Shown here: positions 54,007 through 61,592 of the stretch, piece by piece | How the letters are laid out: each line of letters begins with the position of its first letter | Position numbering within the stretch: the stretch's first letter is position 1 | NCBI RefSeq assembly: GCF_003012745.1 | Contig: NZ_PXYK01000015.1 | Span: forward strand, 1-64,000 | Source of the DNA: Kumtagia ephedrae | GTDB taxonomy: Bacteria > Pseudomonadota > Alphaproteobacteria > Rhizobiales > Rhizobiaceae | Reading direction: 5' to 3' | DNA: 64,000 bases | Notes under the pieces: model-generated | The model's database searches: none | What the model was told of the DNA's origin: nothing | The model's input: only the letters and a program-made list of their open reading frames with translations | Program-made: the position numbers and the translations under genes

Positions 54007-55206
54007 TCATTGTGACTGCCCCTCGATCCGGTCGACGATCATCCTGGCGATCGGCATGGCGGACGTGGCGGCGGGCGACGGTGCGTTGCAGACATGCAGC
54101 TGGCGCGGGCTTTCGAGGAAGAGGAAATCGTGCACCAGCGTGCCGTCGGCCAGAACCGCCTGTGCGCGGATGCCGGCGCCCGGCTGACCGAGGTCCGAAA
54201 GCTCGAGCGAGGGACAGTATTTGCGGCACTGCTCCAGGTAGCCGCGGCGGGATATCGAGTTGCGGAACTCGTCCATGCCGGACCTGAGATTCCTGCGGGC
54301 CATCTTCCAGAAGCCGCCGAAGGCCAGTATCTGGGCGACGTCGCCGAAGTCGATGCTGCCTTTTGGATAACCCTCGCGATGGAAGCCCAGCACGGCGTTG
54401 GGCCCGACCGTCACGCGCCCGTCGATCATGCGCGTCAGGTGAATGCCGAGGAACGGCAGATCCGGATCGGGGATCGGGTAGATCAGGTGCCTGACGATCT
54501 TCGATTTCGCCTCCGGCAAGGTGTAGTACTCACCACGAAACGGCACGATCTGGTGAGTGGGGCGAAGCCCGGCCAGCTTTGCCAGGCGGTCCGATTGCAG
54601 GCCCGCGCAGGCGACGAACCGCTCGGCACGGACCGCCTCGCCGCGGTCGGTGGTCACCGTCACGCCGGTATCGTCCTCCACGATGCCCGTGACGCGGGTG
54701 CCGGTCATCAGCTTCGCGCCGTTCGCCTTGAGACCCTCGGCCAGGGCGTCGCAGATCAGCCTGTAGTCGACGATGCCGGTCGAGGGCACGAGCAGAGCGC
54801 CCAGGCCGGCGACGTTCGGTTCGATGGCGCGCAGTCGCGCCGCATCGATCTCCTCGAAGCCGATGCCGTTCTCAGTGGCGCGGCCCTTCAGCGCCTCCAT
54901 GCGCTCCATCTCGAGTGGGCTGGTGGCGACAAGCAGCTTGCCGCACACCTCGAACGGAATGTTGTTGGCGCGCGCAAAGGCCTTCGTAGCCTCGGCCCCC
55001 TCGCGGCAGAGCTTCGCCTTCAGCGAGCCGGGAGCGTAGTAGATGCCGGCATGGATGACGCCGCTGTTGTGGCCGGTCTGGTGCTCGCCGAAGCCCGCCT
55101 CCTTTTCGATGACCAGGACGCGGGCGGCCGGATCGCGGGCGAGGATCTCGGAGGCGGTGGCGAGCCCGACGATGCCGCCACCGACGACGCAATATTGAAA
55201 CGACAT
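54007..55206 (-). CDS. lhgO: L-2-hydroxyglutarate oxidase-like FAD enzyme
   Basis: The 399-residue DAO-type flavoprotein has VVGGGIVGLATASEIL (FAD-binding, about 7-22), the family-typical TGHNSGVIHAGIYYAPGSLKAKLC (about 45-68), RGEYYTL and the C-terminal HDFLFLESPRQLHVCNAPSPAATSA. LhgO oxidises L-2-hydroxyglutarate to 2-oxoglutarate at the membrane. Here it is the last gene of the ldh-gntR-TTT operon, 15 bases behind tctA, so the physiological substrate may be a pathway 2-hydroxyacid. Confidence 0.85.
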   Translation of the reverse strand: MSFQYCVVGGGIVGLATASEILARDPAARVLVIEKEAGFGEHQTGHNSGVIHAGIYYAPGSLKAKLCREGAEATKAFARANNIPFEVCGKLLVATSPLEMERMEALKGRATENGIGFEEIDAARLRAIEPNVAGLGALLVPSTGIVDYRLICDALAEGLKANGAKLMTGTRVTGIVEDDTGVTVTTDRGEAVRAERFVACAGLQSDRLAKLAGLRPTHQIVPFRGEYYTLPEAKSKIVRHLIYPIPDPDLPFLGIHLTRMIDGRVTVGPNAVLGFHREGYPKGSIDFGDVAQILAFGGFWKMARRNLRSGMDEFRNSISRRGYLEQCRKYCPSLELSDLGQPGAGIRAQAVLADGTLVHDFLFLESPRQLHVCNAPSPAATSAMPIARMIVDRIEGQSQ

Positions 55207-55221
55207 GTGCTGCAGGTCCCG

Positions 55222-56730
55222 TCAGACTTCGGCTTCGTCCGCCGCGATCATCTTGCGCCCCATCAATTTGAGGAACAGCGGGATCAACAGCACGAGCAAG
55301 GTGGCGATGAACAGCCCCAGCGCGATGGGTCGCTCGATGAAGACGAGCAGGTCGCCCTGCGACTGGATCAGCGTGCGGCGGATGTTGCGCTCGAGCAGCG
55401 GTCCCAGAACCAGGCCGAGGATCAGCGGCACCGCCGGATAGTCGAGCCTCGCCAGGATGATCCCGGCGCCGCCGGCGACGATGGTCAGCATCACGTTGAA
55501 GGCCGAATTGTCGATGGCGAAGACGCCGTAGACGACGATCGCGATGACGATCGGATAGAGATAGGCGGTCGGAATGAACAGCGCGGCCGCCAGCAGGGGC
55601 GTCAGCAGCAGCGTCAGGAACACCAGCGCCAAGTTGCCGAGCGCGAAGGAACCGAACACCGACCAGACGAATTCTGGATTCTCGGTGAACAGCATCGGAC
55701 CGGGCTGCAGGCCGATCATGATCAACCCGCCCATCATCACCGCCGTGGTCGCCGAGCCCGGAATGCCGAGCGTGAACAGCGGGATCATCGCGCCGTAGGA
55801 CGCCGAGTTATTGGCCGCCTCCGGCGCCGCGACGCCTTCGACGATGCCGGTGCCATATTTCTCCGGCGTCGCCGATATGCGCTTGGCAAGCGCATAGGAC
55901 AGCATCGTCGCCGCCGAGGCGCCGACACCGGGAAGGACGCCCACGAAGAACCCGAGCACCGAGCCTTGCAGCAGCTGCCAGCGTGTCCGGACGGCGTCCG
56001 AGATGCGCGGCAACAGCGAGGCGAAGGTGTATTTGGCCACCGGCTTGTCGACATTCACCTCAAGCGACATGAAGATGGCGGCAAGCCCGAACAGGCCGAC
56101 GGCGACGATCGAGAAGTCGAGCCCGTCGAACAGGTTCATCGAGCCGGCCGTATAGCGCGGCAGCGCGGAAATGGGATCGAGCCCCACCATCCCCAGCCAG
56201 AAGCCCAGCGCCAGCGCCACGAAACCCTTGAAGACGTTGCGGCCGCCGAGCACGCTGAGCAGCGACAGGGCAAAACACATCATCGCCGTCATCTCGGTCG
56301 GGCCGAAGGCGAGCGCGTAGCCGGATACCGGGACCGAAAGGGCCACCAGCCCGGCGATGCCGAGAAGACCACCGACGAAGGACGCGAAGACGCTGGTCCC
56401 GAGGGCGCGGCCCGCTTCTCCCTTCTGCGCCATCGGATAGCCGTCGAGGACGGTCATCACAGATGGCGCATCGCCTGGAATGCCGAGCAGGATCGACGTG
56501 ATGGCGCCGCCGAACATCGAGCCGTAATAGACGCCGCCCAGGCAGGCGATCGCCGCGACGCCGCCGAAGCCCGCCGCAACCGGCAGCATGATCGCCACGC
56601 CGGCCGTCGGACCAAGGCCAGGAAGCGCGCCGATCAGCAAGCCGACGACCGCGCCAAGTATGGTGCAGGCAAAGATTCCCGGATCGGTGGCAGCGAGAAT
56701 TCCGTCCCACAGCAGGGCAAGCGTTTCCAT
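55222..56730 (-). CDS. tctA: Tripartite tricarboxylate transporter, TctA large membrane subunit
   Basis: The 502-residue protein has about 11-12 helices, with conserved GALPGLGPTAGVAIMLPVAAGF and GMIGLDPI-like WLGMVGLDPI. It is the main channel subunit for uptake of a di- or tricarboxylate driven by an ion gradient. It lies 25 bases behind tctB. Confidence 0.9.
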   Translation of the reverse strand: METLALLWDGILAATDPGIFACTILGAVVGLLIGALPGLGPTAGVAIMLPVAAGFGGVAAIACLGGVYYGSMFGGAITSILLGIPGDAPSVMTVLDGYPMAQKGEAGRALGTSVFASFVGGLLGIAGLVALSVPVSGYALAFGPTEMTAMMCFALSLLSVLGGRNVFKGFVALALGFWLGMVGLDPISALPRYTAGSMNLFDGLDFSIVAVGLFGLAAIFMSLEVNVDKPVAKYTFASLLPRISDAVRTRWQLLQGSVLGFFVGVLPGVGASAATMLSYALAKRISATPEKYGTGIVEGVAAPEAANNSASYGAMIPLFTLGIPGSATTAVMMGGLIMIGLQPGPMLFTENPEFVWSVFGSFALGNLALVFLTLLLTPLLAAALFIPTAYLYPIVIAIVVYGVFAIDNSAFNVMLTIVAGGAGIILARLDYPAVPLILGLVLGPLLERNIRRTLIQSQGDLLVFIERPIALGLFIATLLVLLIPLFLKLMGRKMIAADEAEV

Positions 56731-56755
56731 CGCGATTCCTCCCTCGCGTGACCGA

Positions 56756-57223
56756 TTAGAAGCCGAACACGCTCTTGGGGATCGGCACGCCCAGGAGATT
56801 CTGGAACAGCAGCAGAAGAACGATCGGCGTCAGCACCGACACGGCCGCCAGCCTGACGAAGAAACGCGGACCGGATTCGGTCCGCAGGACCAGACCGATC
56901 CCCGCCATCGCCAGCATGGTGGCGATGGTCATGCCGAGATACGGGATCGCCCAGACGGCGACGAGCAGCGCCACGATCACGGCCGCGGCCTTCGCCGCCT
57001 CGCGGCCCGACATGCCGGCGCCAAGCTTCTCGAGCCCGCCCAGCGCGCGGTAGAGATTGACCGCGCTGAGCAGCGCGATCGCCGAACCGACGATGATCGG
57101 AAGGAGCCCCGCGCCAGGCGTGGTGCCCTGCATCGCGCCATAGCCGATGCCCGTGTAGACCAGCCAAAGACCGAAAATCACCAGCAGCGCGGCGATCAGC
57201 TGGTCGAGCCGTTGAATGCTCAT
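56756..57223 (-). CDS. tctB: Tripartite tricarboxylate transporter, TctB small membrane subunit
   Basis: The 155-residue protein has four predicted helices (about 8-26, 40-56, 80-112, 125-145), as in TctB. The start at 57223 (MSIQRLDQ) follows GGAGGAAAGCG; an in-frame extension to 57283 would overlap tctC. It lies 59 bases behind tctC. Confidence 0.85.
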   Translation of the reverse strand: MSIQRLDQLIAALLVIFGLWLVYTGIGYGAMQGTTPGAGLLPIIVGSAIALLSAVNLYRALGGLEKLGAGMSGREAAKAAAVIVALLVAVWAIPYLGMTIATMLAMAGIGLVLRTESGPRFFVRLAAVSVLTPIVLLLLFQNLLGVPIPKSVFGF

Positions 57224-57282
57224 CGCTTTCCTCCTCCCTATGGATGGGGAGCCGCCGCGTCGGGCGGCTCCCGCGCAAGTCA

Positions 57283-58263
57283 TTATTGGATGAGGCCGAG
57301 ATCCTTCATCATCGTCTCGTAGCGCGCGTTGGTGCGCTCGAGCACGTCCTTGAAGCCCTCCGCGTCGACGTAGTCAGGGACGTCGTAGAAGCGATCGATA
57401 TACTGCTTTTTCCACTGCTCGCTGGTCGCGACTTTCTCTAGCACACCCTCCCAGTAGGTCACGACCTCCTGCGGAACGTCGGCAGGCATGACCAGCCCCC
57501 GCAACTGGGTATGGACGATGTCGCCGTAGCCCAGTTCCTTGAAGGTCGGAATGTCGGGGAAGGCCGGCGAGCGCTCGGCCGAGGTGATCGCCAGCGGCCG
57601 CAGCTTGCCGGCCGTCATCTGCGTCATCGCCTCGGACGGGTTGAGAAAGCCGACGTTGACATGGCCGCCGAGCAGCGCCGCCATCACCTCGCCCTCCCCG
57701 TCGAACGGCACCGAGTCGATCTGGATGCCGAGCGCGTTGGACGTCATCTTGGCCAGCAGCGCCGCGTCGGAGACGACGCCCGTGGTGCCGGTGGTGAAGC
57801 GTGGCGTCTTCTTCAGGTCGTCGAGCTTCTGGTACTCGCTGGAAGACGGGACGACCATGATGTAAGGCGACTGCGCGATCGCGGCGAGGGGCGTGAAGTC
57901 CTTGTAGCTTACCGGCGAGCCGCCAAGCAGCGGCGTCGTGAAGAAGCTGACGCTGACGGTCGCCAGATAATGGGGATTGCCTTTCTCCTTCGCGACGGCA
58001 CTGTAGCCGATCGCGCCGGAGCCGCCGGTGCGGTTCTCGGGCAGGATCTTCACCGGGATCAGCTTCATCTCCTCGATCACGCCGGCGATGGTGCGGGCCA
58101 GCGTGTCGCTGCCGCCGCCGGCGCCGAACGGGATGATCATGGTGATGTCCCTTTCCGGATAGTCGGCCGCCGCCGCGGGGGTGACGGCAAGGGCCGCAGC
58201 CGCGAGCAGGCCGAGGCCGGCGACACGGCCGCGGCCGATAAGATTGCAGAGTCCGTAGGTCAT
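57283..58263 (-). CDS. tctC: Tripartite tricarboxylate transporter, TctC/Bug binding protein
   Basis: The 326-residue protein has a signal peptide (ending ...TPAAAA) and a Bug-type binding domain starting YPERDITMIIPFGAGGGSDTLART. Bug proteins bind carboxylates such as citrate, glutamate or nicotinate. The order tctC-tctB-tctA is typical; it lies between the enolase-superfamily gene and tctB. Start ATG 58263. Confidence 0.9.
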   Translation of the reverse strand: MTYGLCNLIGRGRVAGLGLLAAAALAVTPAAAADYPERDITMIIPFGAGGGSDTLARTIAGVIEEMKLIPVKILPENRTGGSGAIGYSAVAKEKGNPHYLATVSVSFFTTPLLGGSPVSYKDFTPLAAIAQSPYIMVVPSSSEYQKLDDLKKTPRFTTGTTGVVSDAALLAKMTSNALGIQIDSVPFDGEGEVMAALLGGHVNVGFLNPSEAMTQMTAGKLRPLAITSAERSPAFPDIPTFKELGYGDIVHTQLRGLVMPADVPQEVVTYWEGVLEKVATSEQWKKQYIDRFYDVPDYVDAEGFKDVLERTNARYETMMKDLGLIQ

Positions 58264-58336
58264 GGTTCGTTTCCTCCCAGTTTAAATTGGATCGCGCCGG
58301 GACCGCCGGCCGTCCGGCGGCCCCGGACTGCGTTCG

Positions 58337-59509
58337 TCAGGCGCGCTTGTTCTCAATGGTTTCGCGCAACAGGTAGCCGTGCGCGTCACGGCCGGTGAAC
58401 TGGCTGCCCTTGGGATCCTTGACCCGGCCGTCCTTCAGCGCCTCGTAGTTCGGCGTGAAGCCGAGGCCCGGCGCGTCGGGGATCGTCATCTTGCCGTTCA
58501 CCGGGTCGGGGGTGCCGTGGAAGAAATGCTTGCCGGTCATCCACATGCCGTAGTGGAACTCGACCGGGCCGCCGTTCATCACGCCCGCCAGGATATGCAT
58601 GTTGAAGATCGGCCAGCCGCCGCCATTAGCCAACGGCAGGTTGAAGGCCTGGGCGAGATGCGCCGCCTTGAGGGCTTCCGTGTAGCCGCCATTGTAAAGA
58701 ACGTTCGGCTGCAGCACGTCGACCGCGTGGTGGACGACAAGCTCGCGGAAGCGCCAGCGATTGCCTTCCATCTGGCCGGCGGCGATCGGCACCTTGACGC
58801 GGTTGCGCAGGTCGGCCAGCGCGCGCGCGTCGTTCTGCTGGATGGGCTCTTCGAACCACTTCAGGTTCGCGTCCTCCACGGCCTTCGCCAGCATGAAGGC
58901 GTCATGCGGGTTGAAGTAGCAGTTGGCGTCGATCATGAGATCGACGTCCGGGCCGATCGCCTCGCGGGCGGCATAGACGCGGCGCACGTCGTCCTTCCAG
59001 GTGCGGGTCGGCTCGCCGCCGACGACCATCTTCAGCATGGTGTGTCCGTCGGCCAGGAACTTCCTGGCATAGTCGGCGATCTGCTGCTCGTCGAAGAACG
59101 GGTAGCCGAAGGTCGCGTAGGTGTAGGCTTCGCGGGAATAGCCGCCCAGCAGCTCCGAAACCGACTTGCCGACGATCTTGCCCTGGATATCCCACAGCGC
59201 GATGTCGATCGCCGAGAGGGCGTTGGAGATGACGCCGGTGTAGGCGCGGTTGTTGAGCTGCTTCCATATCCTGGAATGGATCGCCTCGGTGTGGAACACA
59301 TCCATGCCCTTGATCAGCGGGAAGATGTGGTCCTCGATGCAGGGCATGGTCGACCAGGGCAGGAACTGGCCGGTGCAGCCAAGGCCTTTGACGCCCGTGT
59401 CGGTCTCGACCTCGACGAAGACGAACATGCGGGATTCGATGGATTCGCCGATGCCGGGCAGGTCGATCTCGTGGCGATGCAGGCTGGCGGTGATGTTTGC
59501 GATTTTCAA
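58337..59509 (-). CDS. Enolase-superfamily (mandelate racemase-like) enzyme 2
   Basis: The 390-residue protein keeps metal ligands D194 (IDANC), E220 (FEEPI) and E248 (MEGNRW). The strand-2 motif is LKMVVG: K160 is kept but the second lysine position is Val162. The His of the HxD-type dyad, present as H315 in enzyme 1, aligns with Asn295 (LANGGGW). Dehydration or another proton-transfer reaction must therefore use a different base. TTG start at 59509 after GGGAGACC. Located between gntR and tctC in the operon. Confidence 0.75.
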   Translation of the reverse strand: MKIANITASLHRHEIDLPGIGESIESRMFVFVEVETDTGVKGLGCTGQFLPWSTMPCIEDHIFPLIKGMDVFHTEAIHSRIWKQLNNRAYTGVISNALSAIDIALWDIQGKIVGKSVSELLGGYSREAYTYATFGYPFFDEQQIADYARKFLADGHTMLKMVVGGEPTRTWKDDVRRVYAAREAIGPDVDLMIDANCYFNPHDAFMLAKAVEDANLKWFEEPIQQNDARALADLRNRVKVPIAAGQMEGNRWRFRELVVHHAVDVLQPNVLYNGGYTEALKAAHLAQAFNLPLANGGGWPIFNMHILAGVMNGGPVEFHYGMWMTGKHFFHGTPDPVNGKMTIPDAPGLGFTPNYEALKDGRVKDPKGSQFTGRDAHGYLLRETIENKRA

Positions 59510-59534
59510 GTGAGGTCTCCCTGGGATGGATGAA

Positions 59535-60212
59535 TCATGTGGCGGCCGCGACGGACGCCGCATTTTCGATGGATGCCTTCCAGCGTGCCTTGCCGTTGAG
59601 GACATGCTCGAGCCCGCGCTGCCGAGCGAGCTCGGCGTCGCCGCGCTCGATCGCCTCGGCGATGCTGCGATGCTCCAGATTGGTCTGCTCCGGCGATGAC
59701 AGCGACCGCCGCAGGAAATGGGTTTCCCGGATCAGGTCGTTGTAGACGCGACGCGCGCAGGAATGGTCGGCGATGCGGCCGATCAGATCGTGAAACGCAA
59801 GGTTGATCTCGTAGTAGCGCGCGATCCTGCCGGCGGCGATCGCCGCATCCATGTCGGTGATCAGGCGGTTGAGCTTCGCCGCTTCGGCTCCGGTACGCCG
59901 TTCCGCTGCCTGCGCGCACATCAGGCCGGTGAGCAGCGAGCGCACGTCGTAGTTTTCGGCGATCTCGCGGTGGGACATTTCGCGGACGAAGACGCCGCGC
60001 GCCGGAATGAAGACGAGAAGACCGGCCTCGACCAGCGCCCGCGTCGCCTCCCGCACCGGCGCTCGGCTCACGGCCATCTGCCCGGCAAGCACCGCCTCCT
60101 TGATCCTGCTGCCGGGCTGCATGTCTCCCGTGAGGATCATCCGTTCGATTTCACTGTAGACGCGAGCGCTCAGGCTTTCGGATCGTTCAATCGGTCTTGC
60201 TGCAAATGTCAC
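59535..60212 (-). CDS. GntR-family (FCD domain) transcriptional regulator
   Basis: The 225-residue protein has an N-terminal winged helix (about 15-78: LSARVYSEIERMILTGDMQPGSRIKEAVLAGQMAVSRAPVREATRAL) and a C-terminal FCD effector domain with His-rich metal site residues. It is the second gene of the operon, GTG start overlapping the ldh-like stop. Two CTGTCG-type dyads lie inside the 3' end of the ldh-like gene, just upstream, and may be its operators. Confidence 0.85.
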   Translation of the reverse strand: MTFAARPIERSESLSARVYSEIERMILTGDMQPGSRIKEAVLAGQMAVSRAPVREATRALVEAGLLVFIPARGVFVREMSHREIAENYDVRSLLTGLMCAQAAERRTGAEAAKLNRLITDMDAAIAAGRIARYYEINLAFHDLIGRIADHSCARRVYNDLIRETHFLRRSLSSPEQTNLEHRSIAEAIERGDAELARQRGLEHVLNGKARWKASIENAASVAAAT

Positions 60213-61330
60213 GTGTTCGCCCCCGGTTCACTGTCGCCAGTCAACTGTAAACTGTCGACAGAATCAACGGGCGAAAGCACCCAGTCGGCGCCGCATTCCT
60301 GCGCTATCCGATGGAGACGGCGGTGCACGCCGGGCCCGATGGGAATGCCGGTCTTCTCACGCTCGGCGCGGACTTTGCGCTCGGGGTCGCCGGCCACCTG
60401 GACGGGCTTCGCCGGGTCCACCGGCGGCGTTGCGCGCAGGTCGTTGCAGAAGCGGGCTACATCGGCGCGGAAATCCGCAATCGGCCGGAACAGGGCGGGA
60501 TTGATGGCCATGAAGAAGTGGCCGACATCGAGGCCCCATGGCTGTTTCGAGTGGTTGGGATCGGTGATCAGCGTGGAGCCGGACAGGCACGAGGCGAGGA
60601 TGTTGACCATCGCAGCCAGCCCGTAACCCTTGTAGCCGGCGCTCTCCGCCGCACCGCCCAGCGGCGACAGGAAGCCTCCCTCCATCACCGCCTTCGGGTC
60701 GAGCGTCGGCACGCCCTTGCCGTCCATGCCCCAGCCCGGCGGCATGAGTTGGCCTTCGACGATCTTGTTGCGGACCTTGCCGGACGCCACGGTCGTCGTG
60801 GCCATGTCGAGCACGAAAGGCCGGCCGGGCTCGGCGGGGGCGGCGAAGGACCACGGGTCGGTACCGAAGCGGGCCGCCGCGCCGCCGGTCGGGGGAACGC
60901 GGATGCCGAATACGCTGGTGGCGGCGATGCCGATCAGATCGTGATCGGTGGCCTTGGTGGTGAAGTAGCCCAGCGCGCCGAAATGACCGGAATTGCGGAC
61001 CGACACCACCCCGACGCCGGCTGCCGTCGCCTTGGCGATCGCGGTTTCCATGGCCCGTATGGCGGGATCGTGGCCGAGGCCGCCGTCTCCGTCGAGCAGG
61101 GCGCTGACCGCCGTCTCCTGCACGAGCACGGGCTTCGACTGGAAATTGATCGGCCTCGTCTGCCGCCGTTCGTTGTATTCGACCAACAACGCGATGCCGT
61201 GGCTTTCGAGGCCATGGAGATCGGCCCAGGCCAGCACGTCCGCCGATTTCCCGGCCTTCTCCGCAGGCATGCCCCAGGCGCGGAAAATGCTCATCGCCTG
61301 ACGGCGGTGCGTCTCGAAATCATGCCTCAT
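60209..61330 (-). CDS. Ldh_2-family (malate/L-lactate dehydrogenase-like) oxidoreductase
   Basis: The 373-residue NAD(P)-dependent enzyme of the Ldh_2 family, unrelated to classical LDH, has the conserved ADLHGLESHGI (about 42-52), SVRNSGHFGALGYF (about 119-132) and GYKGYGLAAMVNIL. Family members reduce 2-oxoacids or ureidoglycolate and related 2-hydroxyacids. First gene of the long operon; start 61330 after GGGAGGTCAGG. A GTGA overlap joins it to gntR. Confidence 0.85.
   Translation of the reverse strand: MRHDFETHRRQAMSIFRAWGMPAEKAGKSADVLAWADLHGLESHGIALLVEYNERRQTRPINFQSKPVLVQETAVSALLDGDGGLGHDPAIRAMETAIAKATAAGVGVVSVRNSGHFGALGYFTTKATDHDLIGIAATSVFGIRVPPTGGAAARFGTDPWSFAAPAEPGRPFVLDMATTTVASGKVRNKIVEGQLMPPGWGMDGKGVPTLDPKAVMEGGFLSPLGGAAESAGYKGYGLAAMVNILASCLSGSTLITDPNHSKQPWGLDVGHFFMAINPALFRPIADFRADVARFCNDLRATPPVDPAKPVQVAGDPERKVRAEREKTGIPIGPGVHRRLHRIAQECGADWVLSPVDSVDSLQLTGDSEPGANT
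60231..60261. promoter_or_regulatory. Paired dyads in 3' end of ldh-like gene, possible GntR sites
   Basis: CTGTCGACAG (60252-60261) is a perfect 10-base palindrome and CTGTCGCCAG (60231-60240) matches it at nine positions, 21 bases away. They lie inside the coding end of the ldh-like gene, 19-50 bases upstream of the gntR start. The core GTCGAC suits FCD-type GntR regulators. Inferred operators. Confidence 0.45.
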
Positions 61331-61592
61331 CCTGACCTCCCGCGAAGGCTGCGACATGATCGGCAGCCATCGACGATCAAGGATAAGAATTTGACCGGTC
61401 GAAAAACAATGTCAGCTTCGATTGATTCAAACGATAGTTTTTCTTGACCTTGCGAGTCGGCGGCGCGCGATGATTTTCCTCGCGCACCAATGGCGCAAGT
61501 ACCCTGTTCCCGCTGAGACAGAAGGCTGCCGGATCAGGGAGCCTCGCGGTCCAATTCGGCGGCCAGCGCAGCCCATGACCGGCCCGTCGGCG
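61331..61592 (-). promoter_or_regulatory. Promoter region of the ldh-TTT operon with LysR-like motif
   Basis: This 262-base gap holds GATAGTTTTTCT (61433-61444), identical over 12 bases to one arm-plus-loop of the LysR 2 dyad at 51387-51401. A GACCGGTC palindrome lies at 61393-61400. The motif is 103 bases upstream of the ldh-like start, a normal LysR activation distance. Confidence 0.55.
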
